Assembly (NCBI RefSeq): GCF_006715485.1
Contig: NZ_VFNH01000001.1
Location: forward strand, 62,001-126,000
Direction of reading: 5' to 3'
Source of the DNA: Herbaspirillum sp. SJZ107
GTDB taxonomy: Bacteria; Pseudomonadota; Gammaproteobacteria; Burkholderiales; Burkholderiaceae_D
Length of the DNA stretch: 64,000 nucleotides
How positions within the stretch are numbered: position 1 is the stretch's first letter; every line of letters starts with the position of its first letter. A program made the position numbers and the translations under genes. The notes under the pieces are model-generated. The model was not told where the DNA came from, did no database searches, and worked only from the letters and a program-made list of their open reading frames with translations. Shown here piece by piece: positions 9,024-17,671 of this stretch.

Positions 9024-9299
9024 TTACCCCTGGCTGCCATGGAAGCGCTGGATCAGCCCGGCGAGGCGGCCGGCGTCGAACGGCAGCTGGCCCTTGGCCA
9101 GGGCGTCGCGCAGCTCGGCCACGCGGGCAGCGTCGAAGTCGGGCAGGGCGCGCAGCGCGCCCTGGGCCGGTTGCAGCACCGCCGATTCGAGCGGCGATGA
9201 TGATTCGGTCGCCGGGGCCGCCACCGCCACCGAAGCGGATACGGCGCCGGCTTGCGGCGTGATGGAGATGGAAGGAGTCGAGACGCCTGTGATCTTCAT
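9024..9299 (-). CDS. flgM: Anti-sigma-28 factor FlgM
   Basis: 91 aa from ATG 9299 (MKITGVSTPSISITPQAG). A longer in-frame start would overlap motB and adds nothing family-like. Disordered N-terminus and C-terminal helical sigma-binding segment (ARVAELRDALAKGQLPFDAG, then RLAGLIQRF) as in FlgM. It holds FliA inactive until hook completion, when it is exported. Located between motB and flgN in the same run as fliA, its target. Confidence 0.88.
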   Translation of the reverse strand: MKITGVSTPSISITPQAGAVSASVAVAAPATESSSPLESAVLQPAQGALRALPDFDAARVAELRDALAKGQLPFDAGRLAGLIQRFHGSQG

Positions 9300-9328
9300 G
9301 CGTTGTCCTCTGGATTTCGATTGGATCG

Positions 9329-10297
9329 TCATGGTTTCTTCGCCATTTGGCTGCGCAGGTCCTGGAGCGCTTCTTCGCCCGGTTTGCTGACCGTGACGTC
9401 CTGCGTCAGCGATTCGGTCGGGCCCGGCGTGCCGAACATCGCCTTCACGCTGGCGGCCTGGGCACTGGTCAGGATCAGGAGTTCGATGCGGCGGTTCGCC
9501 GCCGCCGCCGGCTTGCTGACCTCGAGTGGCGCGCGGTCGGCCATGCCGACCACTTGCAGCACGCTTTCGGTGCGCATTCCGCCACTCAGCAGTTCACCGC
9601 GCGCAGCCAGTGCGCGGTTGACCGACAGGCTGGTATTCGAATAGCCCATCGGACCTTTATAAGTGTACTGCAAGGAATCAGTGTGGCCCACAATCAACAT
9701 CTGATTTTCCATTTTTTCGAACAATGGCGCCATCGCACGCAACAGTTTTCCGAATTTCGTGGTCGGCAAAGGGCTGCCGCGCTCGAACATGCCCTGGCGG
9801 TCGGTGTCGTGCAACATCACGCGCAAGCCGTTCGGCGTGACCACCGTGGCAAGATTCGATGACAGGCCGGCATCGACGCTCATTTGCTGCAGCGCCCGGG
9901 CCAGGGCCGCCAGTTCGGACGCCGATTCGTACTTGGTACGGGCCGAGTCCTTGCCGCCGCTGCCGCTGCCGGTACTTTCGCTGCCGTTATTGGTCTTCGG
10001 CATCTCGAAGCGTTCGATCATGCTGCCGCTCGGGTTGCTGGCCAGCTCGGGCTTGCTGCCGCTGCCTTCGATCATGCCGCTGGCCATGTTGTCGCGCACG
10101 ATCTTCTTGGCCTTCGCCGCATCTTGCGAGGCGATCAGCCACAGCACCAGGAACAGCGCCATCAAGGCCATGCAGAAGTCGGCGAACGCCACTTTCCAGG
10201 CGCCGCCGTGCTCGTCGTCGTGGTGCTTGCCGCCGCCGCGCTTGACGATGGTTTCGCCGTGGTGGTCGCCGCCGCCGCCTTTTTTATTTGCTTGCAC
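9329..10297 (-). CDS. motB: Flagellar motor stator protein MotB
   Basis: 322 aa. One transmembrane segment (about residues 35-57) contains the proton-binding Asp40 in the AFADFCMALMALFLVLWLIA motif. A plug/linker follows, then an OmpA-like peptidoglycan-binding domain (about residues 170-290: LIVGHTDSLQY, LSVNRALAARGELL, NRRIELLIL). The charged His/Gly-rich N-terminus lies in the cytoplasm. Starts 11 nt after motA. In lateral flagellar loci the equivalent is lafU. No Na+/H+ preference is claimed. Confidence 0.94.
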   Translation of the reverse strand: MQANKKGGGGDHHGETIVKRGGGKHHDDEHGGAWKVAFADFCMALMALFLVLWLIASQDAAKAKKIVRDNMASGMIEGSGSKPELASNPSGSMIERFEMPKTNNGSESTGSGSGGKDSARTKYESASELAALARALQQMSVDAGLSSNLATVVTPNGLRVMLHDTDRQGMFERGSPLPTTKFGKLLRAMAPLFEKMENQMLIVGHTDSLQYTYKGPMGYSNTSLSVNRALAARGELLSGGMRTESVLQVVGMADRAPLEVSKPAAAANRRIELLILTSAQAASVKAMFGTPGPTESLTQDVTVSKPGEEALQDLRSQMAKKP

Positions 10298-10308
10298 TGG
10301 GGGCTCCG

Positions 10309-11199
10309 TTACGCTTTACGCTTGGCGCCGCCGGCGTCTTCGCCTTCGGCCATGGCGTTCAGCCAGGCTTCCAGCTGGGCGAAGCTGGGCTTGGTGTTCA
10401 GCTGGATCAGGCGGCGCCCGGCGTCGATCGCCAGCAGCGGCGGCTTGCCGGCCACGTGGGTCACCAGCACGACCTTCACCGTTTCCATGGTCGAGGCTTC
10501 GGAATTGACCAGCTGCTTCATCATGCCGGAAATCGGATCGAGCACGCCGTAGCAGAAGAAAATGCCGATGAAGGTACCGACCATGGCCGCACCGATGTGT
10601 TCCGCGATTTCGGCGGTCTCGGCGCCTTCGCCGACCGAGTTCATGGTGATCACGATGCCCAGCACCGCGGCCAGGATGCCGAAGCCCGGCATGCCTTCAG
10701 CCACTTTATGCAGCGACTTGGCCGGCTGGGTCAGCTCTTCGTGGATGGCTTCCAGTTCCTGCTCGAGCACGCCTTCCAGTTCGTGGGCGTTGATCTTGCC
10801 CATCGCCATCAGGCGGAAGTTGTCGACGATGAAGGCGAGCAGTTTCGGCTCTTCCAGGATCAGCGGGTAGCGCTGGAACATCGGGCTTTCCTTGGGTGCC
10901 TCGACGTGGGCGTCGAGCGCCTTCAGGCCGCCGGCGGCGGTCTGCAGCAGTTCGTACATCAGCAGCAGCAGCTGGCGCTGGAATTCCGAATCGTGCTTGT
11001 GCTTGCCCGCGACCTTTTTCATCTGGCCGAGCATCTCGACCAGCACGTGCTTCGGGTTGGCCAGCACCAGCGCGCCGAGGGCGGCGCCGCAGATGACGAT
11101 CAGTTCGTTGGGCTGCCAGATGGCGATGGCGGTGCCGCCCATCAGCATGTAGCCGCCGAACACCGTGCCCAGCACGATGAGAATGCCTAAGATTTGCAT
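10309..11199 (-). CDS. motA: Flagellar motor stator protein MotA
   Basis: 296 aa with the four-helix MotA topology: TM1-2 at residues 1-50 (LGILIVLGTVFGGYMLMGG), a cytoplasmic loop with charged EGVLEQELEAIHEELTQP, and TM3-4 (GILAAVLGIVITM; AAMVGTFIGIFFCYGVLDPI). Proton channel with MotB, pushing on FliG. Lies 34 nt after fliA; the fliA-motA-motB order equals lafS-lafT-lafU of lateral systems. Confidence 0.95.
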   Translation of the reverse strand: MQILGILIVLGTVFGGYMLMGGTAIAIWQPNELIVICGAALGALVLANPKHVLVEMLGQMKKVAGKHKHDSEFQRQLLLLMYELLQTAAGGLKALDAHVEAPKESPMFQRYPLILEEPKLLAFIVDNFRLMAMGKINAHELEGVLEQELEAIHEELTQPAKSLHKVAEGMPGFGILAAVLGIVITMNSVGEGAETAEIAEHIGAAMVGTFIGIFFCYGVLDPISGMMKQLVNSEASTMETVKVVLVTHVAGKPPLLAIDAGRRLIQLNTKPSFAQLEAWLNAMAEGEDAGGAKRKA

Positions 11200-11233
11200 G
11201 ATCTTGTTACCTTTATTGTTGGTCGTGCAGCAT

Positions 11234-11974
11234 TCAGGCCTGGGCCAGTGCGGCTTTCATCTTGGCCAGCGCGCTCTTGTTGAGCTGGCAGACGCGGGCG
11301 TCGGACAGGTCGAGCACGGCGGCGATTTCCTTGTAGCTGAGCTCGAACTCATAAATCATCTGGATCACGCGCTGCTCGCGCTCGTTGAGGGCGGCCAGTG
11401 CGTGTTCCAGGTTGCGCCGCACCGCGTACTGCTCTTCCGGCCCCGGCGCGTGGCTGGCGCGCTCGGTGCTTTCCTGCAGCACGTCGTCGAAGCTGAGCAG
11501 TTCCTCGGCGACGTCGTCGAGCAGGAACTGGCGCCACTCGTCCTGGCTGATGCCGAGCGCCTCGGCCGCTTCCTTGTCGTTCGGCTCGCGGCCGAGCTTG
11601 CGGGTGAGGGCGCGTACGGCGTCGCGCATCTTGTGGCTGTCCTGGCGCACGGCGCGCGGACGCCAGTCCTGGCGGCGCAGCTCGTCGAGGATGGCGCCGC
11701 GCACCCGCAGCGAGGCGTAGCTGGCGAAGCCGGTGTCGGGCGTGCCATAGCGGCGCAGCGCCTCGAGCAGGCCCATCAGCCCGATCTGTTCCATGTCTTC
11801 GCGTCCCATCGCACCGGAAACCTGCGAGTTCAGCTGGCGTGCGATGCGTTTCACCAGGGGCGCATAGGCGACCAGGTGGCGTTGCTCGTCCTTGGCGCTC
11901 ATCGCCGCATGGTGGGCGGCGCCGGCGTATTCGGTGCTGGCGTAGCTGTCGGCGTAGTCGGTCATGTAACCCAC
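11234..11974 (-). CDS. fliA: Flagellar sigma factor FliA (sigma-28)
   Basis: 246 aa. Region 2 with YAPLVKRIARQL and EDMEQIGLMGLLEALRRYG, region 3 around ALTRKLGREPNDKEAAEAL, and region 4 with ALAALNEREQRVIQMIYEFE plus the helix-turn-helix SYKEIAAVLDLSDARVCQLN. Directs late flagellar genes (flagellin, motors, chemotaxis) and is inhibited by FlgM, encoded nearby. It sits inside the structural operon, as lafS does in lateral flagellar clusters, not beside flhF/flhG. Confidence 0.95.
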   Translation of the reverse strand: MGYMTDYADSYASTEYAGAAHHAAMSAKDEQRHLVAYAPLVKRIARQLNSQVSGAMGREDMEQIGLMGLLEALRRYGTPDTGFASYASLRVRGAILDELRRQDWRPRAVRQDSHKMRDAVRALTRKLGREPNDKEAAEALGISQDEWRQFLLDDVAEELLSFDDVLQESTERASHAPGPEEQYAVRRNLEHALAALNEREQRVIQMIYEFELSYKEIAAVLDLSDARVCQLNKSALAKMKAALAQA

Positions 11975-11987
11975 GATATCCCCGGTG

Positions 11988-12458
11988 TCATTCGATGATG
12001 AGCTTGCCGATCATGACTTCGGCGAACGGTTTTTCGGCGTGCTCGTGCTCGTAGTTGGCATCGAACGCGTGGTTCAGCTTCTCGGCATACTTGTCGACGG
12101 TCATGCTCGATGCCTCGGCCATGGTGTAGCTCGACAGCGTGCGCACCGCCAGGCTGCGGATCAGCGGCAGGTTTTCCTTGGTTTCCTTTTCCTTGGCGTG
12201 CTCGGTGGCCAGCACCAGGTCGGTCGACAGGTAGTGCGCCTCGGTTTCGTCGGGGCCACGGCGCAGCATGACGATCACCTTGTCGAGGGTGACGTACTTC
12301 ATCGGCTTGGCCTCTTTCTTTTCCGCTTCCGCTTTCTTTTCCTTGCCCTCGGCCGCGGCCGCAGCCGGCTTGGGCATGAACCACCAGACGGCGCCACCGG
12401 CGCCGGCGGCGCTGATGATCACGGCGCCGACGATGGCCAAAATCGTTTTCTTGTTCAT
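11988..12458 (-). CDS. fliL: Flagellar basal body-associated protein FliL
   Basis: 156 aa with one N-terminal membrane anchor (residues 4-26), a Glu/Lys-rich linker (EGKEKKAEAEKKEAKP) and a periplasmic FliL/stomatin-like domain: YVTLDKVIVMLRR, HYLSTDLVLATEH, ending EKPFAEVMIGKLIIE. Associates with the stators and supports torque or swarming. Lies between fliK and fliA (13 nt), matching lafE-lafF-lafS order. Confidence 0.9.
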   Translation of the reverse strand: MNKKTILAIVGAVIISAAGAGGAVWWFMPKPAAAAAEGKEKKAEAEKKEAKPMKYVTLDKVIVMLRRGPDETEAHYLSTDLVLATEHAKEKETKENLPLIRSLAVRTLSSYTMAEASSMTVDKYAEKLNHAFDANYEHEHAEKPFAEVMIGKLIIE

Positions 12459-12503
12459 TTTGCTTGTGCTTGTACTTGTGTCGTATCTGCTGAGGGTGGG
12501 CTA

Positions 12504-13778
12504 TCAGGCCTCGCGTCCGCCGAGCGAAAACGCGGACCCGGCATGGTTGGCTTCGGCCAGTGCGCGGCCGGGTTCGTCCTGCTCGCGGCCCGGCTGGCGG
12601 CCGCGGCCCTGCTGTTGCTGCTGCGGATCGCCGAACGGGGACGCGCCGCTGTTCTTCGGTGTCGGGGTCACGGACACCGCGACGTCGGTGTACTGGCGCT
12701 GGGCCAGGTCGTTGCGCAGGTTGTCGCTGACGGTCTGGAGCTGGCGCAGCACTTCGCCGTTGCTGGCGGAGATGTTGACTTCCAGCGTGCCGTTGCTGTG
12801 GCGGATCGCGATGTCGATGCGGCCCAGCTGGGGCGGCTCGAGGCGGATCACGGCCTGCTCGACGTTCTTTCCGACCTGGACGTGCAGGCGGTCGCCGAGG
12901 GCTTCCTGCAGGCTCTGGCGCCAGGCGGTCGGCGGACCGGCCAGCTTGACCGTGTCGGCGCCCGGCTGGGCGCTGGCCGGTGCGGCGACTGCGACCTGCG
13001 GCGTGGCGGTGGCGGTGCCGGCCGTCACGGTGCGCTCGGCGGCGCCGTCCTGGCGGGCGTCGGCATCGGCACCGGCATTCGCGCCGGCCTGGCTGCCCGC
13101 CTGGCCGGCGGCGGCCTGGACGGCGAAGTGCACGGCGCCGTCGTCCTGGCGCGCGGCCTGGGCCGCCTGCGCCGGCAGCTGGGCCAGTGCGATGTCGGCG
13201 CGGCGGCCGCCATCCTGGCCGGCCGCGTTCAGGCCCTGCACGGCGGCAGTAGCGGCGCCGGCGGCCTGGCCGGCAGGCTTGCGGTCGCCGCCGGCGCTGC
13301 CTGAGGCCGTGTCGCCGCCCTGGGCGACCTGCACCGCCTGTGCGATCTGCATCGGCGTCAGCGGCATCAGCGGCATGGCCATGGCGGCCAGCAGCGTGTT
13401 GTCCTGGGCGCCGGCGCCGTCGTCGCCTTCGGCGGCCGGACGGGCGTCGGCGGCGGGTGCGCTAGCATCCGCGCTGGCGCTTGCCGGGCCGGACTGGACA
13501 TCCGCCGGCGCCGCGGCCTGCAGGGCTTGCGACAGCGCGGCGAACGCATTCCCCGCCAGGACCGGCAGGGAAGGCTGGGCGGCGGCGCCGTCGGCCTGGT
13601 CGAGCCATTGGGCAAACGGCGCGGCGGCCGGGGCCGGCGCGGCTGCGGTGGCGGCCGGCTGCTGGCCGGTGCCGGCGGCAACGGTCTGCGCTGCCTGCAC
13701 GGCGGCGCCGCCGTTCGCTGCGGCCGGTGCCTGTGCCGTCGAGGCGGCGGTGTTGACTAAGGTGGACATCATGCTCAT
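12504..13778 (-). CDS. fliK: Hook-length control protein FliK
   Basis: 424 aa. The long N-terminal two thirds is Ala/Gln/Gly-rich and unstructured (the secreted ruler), and the C-terminal Flg_hook domain is clear: LQEALGDRLHVQVGKNVEQA, IRLEPPQLGRIDIAIRH, LEVNISASNGEVLRQLQTVS. FliK measures hook length and triggers the FlhB export switch. Overlaps fliT by 4 nt (ATGA). A second, divergent protein with a similar C-terminal region is encoded at 28108-28950. Confidence 0.9.
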   Translation of the reverse strand: MSMMSTLVNTAASTAQAPAAANGGAAVQAAQTVAAGTGQQPAATAAAPAPAAAPFAQWLDQADGAAAQPSLPVLAGNAFAALSQALQAAAPADVQSGPASASADASAPAADARPAAEGDDGAGAQDNTLLAAMAMPLMPLTPMQIAQAVQVAQGGDTASGSAGGDRKPAGQAAGAATAAVQGLNAAGQDGGRRADIALAQLPAQAAQAARQDDGAVHFAVQAAAGQAGSQAGANAGADADARQDGAAERTVTAGTATATPQVAVAAPASAQPGADTVKLAGPPTAWRQSLQEALGDRLHVQVGKNVEQAVIRLEPPQLGRIDIAIRHSNGTLEVNISASNGEVLRQLQTVSDNLRNDLAQRQYTDVAVSVTPTPKNSGASPFGDPQQQQQGRGRQPGREQDEPGRALAEANHAGSAFSLGGREA

Positions 13779-14098
13779 CCCTGGCTCATGCCTGATTCGG
13801 TGTCGCTGTGCATCGCATATGCAGCCCAGCCGTCTTTGTTGTTACGAAGTTGCTCCAGGCGGGCTTCCAGCGCGCCGGAGGCCACGGCCGTGGCCTCGAG
13901 GGCCGCGTCGTGGGCCGTGCGCAGGCGCTGCAGGGCCTGGCGTTCGGCCGCGCTCCACGGACCGCGTGCGGCCAGCGCCTGCAATTGCGGCGCCAGCGCG
14001 TGCACGTGCTCCCCGAGCCGCGCCCAGTCGGCGGCGGCGGCGGCGGCACGCAGCGCGTCGCCCATGCGCAGCAGCTGGGCCTGGCGCAGCTCAGCCAT
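13775..14098 (-). CDS. fliT: Small helical flagellar chaperone, FliT-type
   Basis: 107 aa, helical and Ala/Leu/Arg-rich, with no strong motif. Position decides the call: it follows fliS (8 nt overlap) and precedes fliK (4 nt overlap), the place of lafD/fliT in lateral flagellar operons. FliT binds the filament cap FliD in the cytoplasm before export. Sequence alone would not prove this. Confidence 0.68.
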   Translation of the reverse strand: MAELRQAQLLRMGDALRAAAAAADWARLGEHVHALAPQLQALAARGPWSAAERQALQRLRTAHDAALEATAVASGALEARLEQLRNNKDGWAAYAMHSDTESGMSQG

Positions 14099-14480
14099 TG
14101 CGTGCCTGGACGCCGTGCCAGCCCTGGCGGATCGTGGTCATGATCTTCACGACTTCGTCGATCATGGCGGGGTCCTGCTTGACGCCGGCGCCGTGCAGGT
14201 GGCGCGCGCAGAAGTCATACAGGTTGGCCAGGTTGGCCACGACCTGGCCGCCGCTCTCGAAATCGAGGGAGCTGGACAGGCCGTTGATGATGTCGACGCA
14301 CTTGTTGATGCTGGCCGCGCGCGGCTCGTAGCGCTTGGCGACGATGTGGGCGCGCGCGCGCGCCAGTTCGTCGAGCAGGCCGTCGGTCAGCAGCAGGACG
14401 AGTTCGATGGGCGAGGCGCGCGAGGTCTGCGCATCCAGGCTGGTGGAGTGATAGCTGGCGTAGGCTTCTTGATAGGACAT
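14091..14480 (-). CDS. fliS: Flagellin export chaperone FliS
   Basis: 129 aa, standard length. Starts MSYQEAYASYHSTSLDAQTS and contains SPIELVLLLTDGLLDELARA and EPRAASINKCVDIINGLSSS, the FliS helical core. The C-terminus has LYDFCARHLHGAG. Binds the C-terminal helices of flagellin in the cytoplasm. Ten nt downstream of fliD. Confidence 0.94.
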   Translation of the reverse strand: MSYQEAYASYHSTSLDAQTSRASPIELVLLLTDGLLDELARARAHIVAKRYEPRAASINKCVDIINGLSSSLDFESGGQVVANLANLYDFCARHLHGAGVKQDPAMIDEVVKIMTTIRQGWHGVQARNG

Positions 14481-14490
14481 GGTTGCTCTC

Positions 14491-15906
14491 TCAGGACTTG
14501 TCGCTGCTGAACAGTGCGTCGAACATGGAAAGGTTGGAGTTCATCGTCGACTGCAGCGCTTGCAGGTCGGTGTATTGCTTCAGGTAGCGCGAGTAGGCCG
14601 AGTTGTACATCGTGTCGAGGTCGGCCTGGCGCTTGGTCAGGGTCGCCGACAGGGCGTTGTTGGCGTCGGTGCGCGTCTTGATCTGGCCGGTGGCGCTGTT
14701 GCTCCACTGGTTCAGGTAAGTGTTCAGGGAACCGGCGACGCCGCTCGGATTGCTGATGCTGGCCGAGCCGAGCAGCTTGTCGAGGCTGGTCGGGTCGACC
14801 GCCAGCTGCTTGGTCAGGCGCGCCGAATCCAGGCTCAGCGAGCCGTCGCGGTTGGCGGTGATGCCGTAGCTGGCCAGCGAGGTGGCGCCGAGCGGACGCA
14901 TCAGCGATACCAGGCGGCTCTGCAGGGCCGAGACGCCGGCGTCGTGCGCGAAGGCGCCGGCGCTGACGTTGTTGGCCGGATCGCCGGCGTCGACCAGGCT
15001 GTCGATCGCGCTCTTGAGCTTGTTGTAGGCGTCGACGAAGGACTGCACGTTCTTGGTGGTGCCGTTGCTGTCGCCCGAGACCGTCAGCGTGACCGGCGTG
15101 CTGCCGGTGCTCTGGGCCTTGCTGACCGTGAACGACACGCCGTCGATGTTGGTGAAGGTGTTCGAGGACTGCTGGATCGCGGTGCCGTTCTCGCCGCCCA
15201 GCATGACGATCGCATCCTGGGCCGCGGTCACCATGGTGCGGTTGCCGATGGCCAGGCCGGTCTGCAGGCTGGTGCCGGTCGCGCCAGAGGGGTCGAGCGA
15301 GATGGTGTTGGCGACGCCGGTGTTCTTCGAGGTCAGCACCAGGCGGGTCTCGGTGCCGATGGTGACCACGCCTGCCGACACCTGGCCGGCGTTGCCGGAG
15401 GAACGGTTGATCGCGGATGCCAGTTCGCGCACGCTCAGCACGCCGTCCTTGTCGGTGTCGGCATTCGCGGCCGACAGGTCGACGTCGAAGGTGAGCGGGG
15501 TGGCGGTGGTCGAGCTCTCGTTCGACAGCTTGACCTTCAGCGTGCCGCCGGGCGTGGCGCCGTCGGCCAGGCCGTTGTACGAGACCTGGCCGGCGGTCGC
15601 GACCTGCTTCACGAACAGGCTGTAGGTGCCGGAAGCGGCGCTCGACTTGGCGCTGGCGCTGCCGAAGCTGGTGTCGGACAGGGTGGCGCTCTGCGCCAGC
15701 ACCGACTTGCCCAGGCCGGTAAGCGTGTTCAGGCTGCCCTGGAAGGCGGAGATGGCCGAGCTCAGGGTCGACAGCGCCTTGGCGGTGGCGGTCGTGGTCG
15801 TGGTGTCGGTCTGGATCTTGGCCTGGGTGGCGGCGGTGTACTTTTCCGCCAGCGCCTGCGCGGTGGTGGTCGGGTCGTACGCCGGTGCGGTAATCGTTGA
15901 TGCCAT
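14491..15906 (-). CDS. fliD: Filament cap protein FliD with an EF-hand-like loop
   Basis: 471 aa from ATG 15906 (MASTITAPAYDPTTTAQALA). N-terminal heptad region (FliD_N), central D2/D3 domains and a C-terminal FliD_C helix pair (SATLTKRQADLDTMYNSAYS, YTDLQALQSTMNSNLSMFDA). Forms the pentameric cap at the filament tip. Residues 150-161 (15424-15459) read D-T-D-K-D-G-V-L-S-V-R-E, a canonical EF-hand calcium loop pattern, followed by a helix; this is unusual in FliD. Lies 14 nt after fliJ and 10 nt before fliS. Confidence 0.93.
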   Translation of the reverse strand: MASTITAPAYDPTTTAQALAEKYTAATQAKIQTDTTTTTATAKALSTLSSAISAFQGSLNTLTGLGKSVLAQSATLSDTSFGSASAKSSAASGTYSLFVKQVATAGQVSYNGLADGATPGGTLKVKLSNESSTTATPLTFDVDLSAANADTDKDGVLSVRELASAINRSSGNAGQVSAGVVTIGTETRLVLTSKNTGVANTISLDPSGATGTSLQTGLAIGNRTMVTAAQDAIVMLGGENGTAIQQSSNTFTNIDGVSFTVSKAQSTGSTPVTLTVSGDSNGTTKNVQSFVDAYNKLKSAIDSLVDAGDPANNVSAGAFAHDAGVSALQSRLVSLMRPLGATSLASYGITANRDGSLSLDSARLTKQLAVDPTSLDKLLGSASISNPSGVAGSLNTYLNQWSNSATGQIKTRTDANNALSATLTKRQADLDTMYNSAYSRYLKQYTDLQALQSTMNSNLSMFDALFSSDKS

Positions 15907-15920
15907 GTCTGTTCCTTTGG

Positions 15921-16358
15921 TTATTCGGCCCGTCCGGCCAGCCACGATTGCGTGGCGATTTCGTCTTCGCGCTTGCGCTGCGCGCGGTCCTGTTCGCGGG
16001 CGAACGCGGCTTCCTGCTGGGCCAGCACCTTGCCGAGCAGTTCACGCCGGGTCCAGGCTTGCGTCAGCCGGCCCTGCGAGACCGCCATGTTGGCCTCGTG
16101 CAGGTGCAGGTCGGTGCGGTGGGTGTCCGCCAGCGCGAACACGGCCTGCTTGTAGTTGCCGCAGTTGGCCGCCAGCACCGGCGACAGCGCGCCCGACGGG
16201 CCACTGCCGACAGCCAGGTCCGTCAGGCGGTCGACGCTGTTCTGGAAGCGCACGCGCGTCGCTTCCTGCTTGGCGAGATCGGCCTGCAGGCGCTCGACTT
16301 CGGTGCTGCGCAGGCGTACCAGCGTGCCCAGGCTTTCGATCGTATTCAGTTTGCTCAT
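15921..16358 (-). CDS. fliJ: Flagellar export protein FliJ
   Basis: 145 aa, an all-helical coiled coil (MSKLNTIESLGTLVRLRSTE; VERLQADLAKQEATRVRF) of FliJ size. ATG 16358 overlaps the fliI stop by 4 nt (ATGA). FliJ is the stalk of the FliI ATPase ring and contacts FlhA. Sequence is poorly conserved in the family; the position right after fliI supports the call. Confidence 0.86.
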   Translation of the reverse strand: MSKLNTIESLGTLVRLRSTEVERLQADLAKQEATRVRFQNSVDRLTDLAVGSGPSGALSPVLAANCGNYKQAVFALADTHRTDLHLHEANMAVSQGRLTQAWTRRELLGKVLAQQEAAFAREQDRAQRKREDEIATQSWLAGRAE

Positions 16359-17671
16359 GCCATCATCGCTTTCAGCTGGTCGACCGACGGTGCCAGCGGC
16401 GCGTCTTCGCGCGTGCCCTGGCACAGGAAGGCTTCGATGTGCGGATGCAGCTTCACGGCGCGGTCGGTCTCCGGATCGGCGCCCGGCTGGTAGGCGCCGA
16501 GCGGGATCAGGTCGCGCACGCGCGCATGCTTCGCCATCGCCGCCTTCAGCTTGCGCGCGGCCTGCGCGTGTTCGGGGCCGACCACCTGCGCCATGCAGCG
16601 GCTGATCGACTGGGCGACGTCGATCGCCGGGTAGTGGCCGCGCTCGGCCAGTTCGCGCGTCAGCACGATGTGGCCGTCGAGGATGGCGCGCGCGCTGTCC
16701 ACCACCGGATCCTGCTGGTCGTCGCCTTCGGCCAGCACCGTATAGATGGCGCTCATGCTGCCGTTGGCGTTCTCGCCGTTGCCGGCCGATTCGCACAGCT
16801 GCGGCAGGTTCGAGAACACCGACGGCGGATAGCCGCGCGTGGCCGGCGGTTCTCCCAGCGACAGCGCCACTTCGCGCAGCGCCATCGCATAGCGGGTCAG
16901 CGAATCGCACAGCAGCAGCACGTTCTGGCCGCGGTCGCGGAAGTGGGCCGCGATCGAGTGGCACATTTCCGTCGCCATCACGCGCATCATCGGCGATTCG
17001 TCGGCCGGCGCCACCACCAGCACCGCGCGCTTCAGGCCTTCCGGACCGAGCGACTTCTCGACGAATTCGCGCACCTCGCGGTTACGCTCGCCGATCAGGC
17101 CGACCACGATCACGTCGGCCACGGTCTGGCGCGTGATCAGGCCGAGCAACACCGACTTGCCGACGCCGGAACCGGCCATCAGGCCGACGCGCTGGCCCTT
17201 GCCGATCGTGAGCATCGAATTGATCGCACGCACGCCGACGTCCAGCGGCTCTTCCACCGGCGCCTTGCGCAGGGGATTGACCTTGGGCGGCGTGGTCGAC
17301 AGGGTCTGGTCGCCGCCGAGGCGGCCCAGGCCGTCGATCGGCTCGCCCAGACCGTTCACCATGCGGCCCATCCACGACGGACCGATCTGGATGCTGGACG
17401 GGCCGGTGGCCGGCAGCACGCGCGCGCCGGTGACCAGGCCGTCCGCCTTCTTGAACGGCATCAGGTAGGTCACCTTGTCGCGGAAGCCCACCACCTGGGC
17501 GTCGAGCCAGCCGCCGTCGACGGTCTCGACGCGGCAGCGCTGGCCGGTGTGCAGCTTGCAGCCGACGCTTTCCAGCAGCAGGCCCTGCACCGCGACCAGG
17601 CGGCCGGTCGGCACCGCCACCGGCACCGCGCCGATGTCGAGGGAACGCAGGGTTTCGGCGAGCGCGCTCAT
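16355..17671 (-). CDS. fliI: Flagellum-specific export ATPase FliI
   Basis: 438 aa, normal length. Walker A GLMAGSGVGKSVLL, the AVLVVAPADESPMMRV block, Walker B LLLCDSLTRYAMALREV, and ATRGYPPSVFSNLPQLCE, all typical of type III export ATPases. Energises substrate unfolding at the export gate with FliH and FliJ. Overlaps fliH and fliJ by 4 nt on each side. Confidence 0.97.
   Translation of the reverse strand: MSALAETLRSLDIGAVPVAVPTGRLVAVQGLLLESVGCKLHTGQRCRVETVDGGWLDAQVVGFRDKVTYLMPFKKADGLVTGARVLPATGPSSIQIGPSWMGRMVNGLGEPIDGLGRLGGDQTLSTTPPKVNPLRKAPVEEPLDVGVRAINSMLTIGKGQRVGLMAGSGVGKSVLLGLITRQTVADVIVVGLIGERNREVREFVEKSLGPEGLKRAVLVVAPADESPMMRVMATEMCHSIAAHFRDRGQNVLLLCDSLTRYAMALREVALSLGEPPATRGYPPSVFSNLPQLCESAGNGENANGSMSAIYTVLAEGDDQQDPVVDSARAILDGHIVLTRELAERGHYPAIDVAQSISRCMAQVVGPEHAQAARKLKAAMAKHARVRDLIPLGAYQPGADPETDRAVKLHPHIEAFLCQGTREDAPLAPSVDQLKAMMA

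Noticed and set aside
12268..14331. 687-codon plus-strand frame over fliK, fliT and fliS
   Set aside because: Composition is Ala/Pro/Arg low complexity caused by third-position GC bias opposite fliK; real genes lie on the minus strand.
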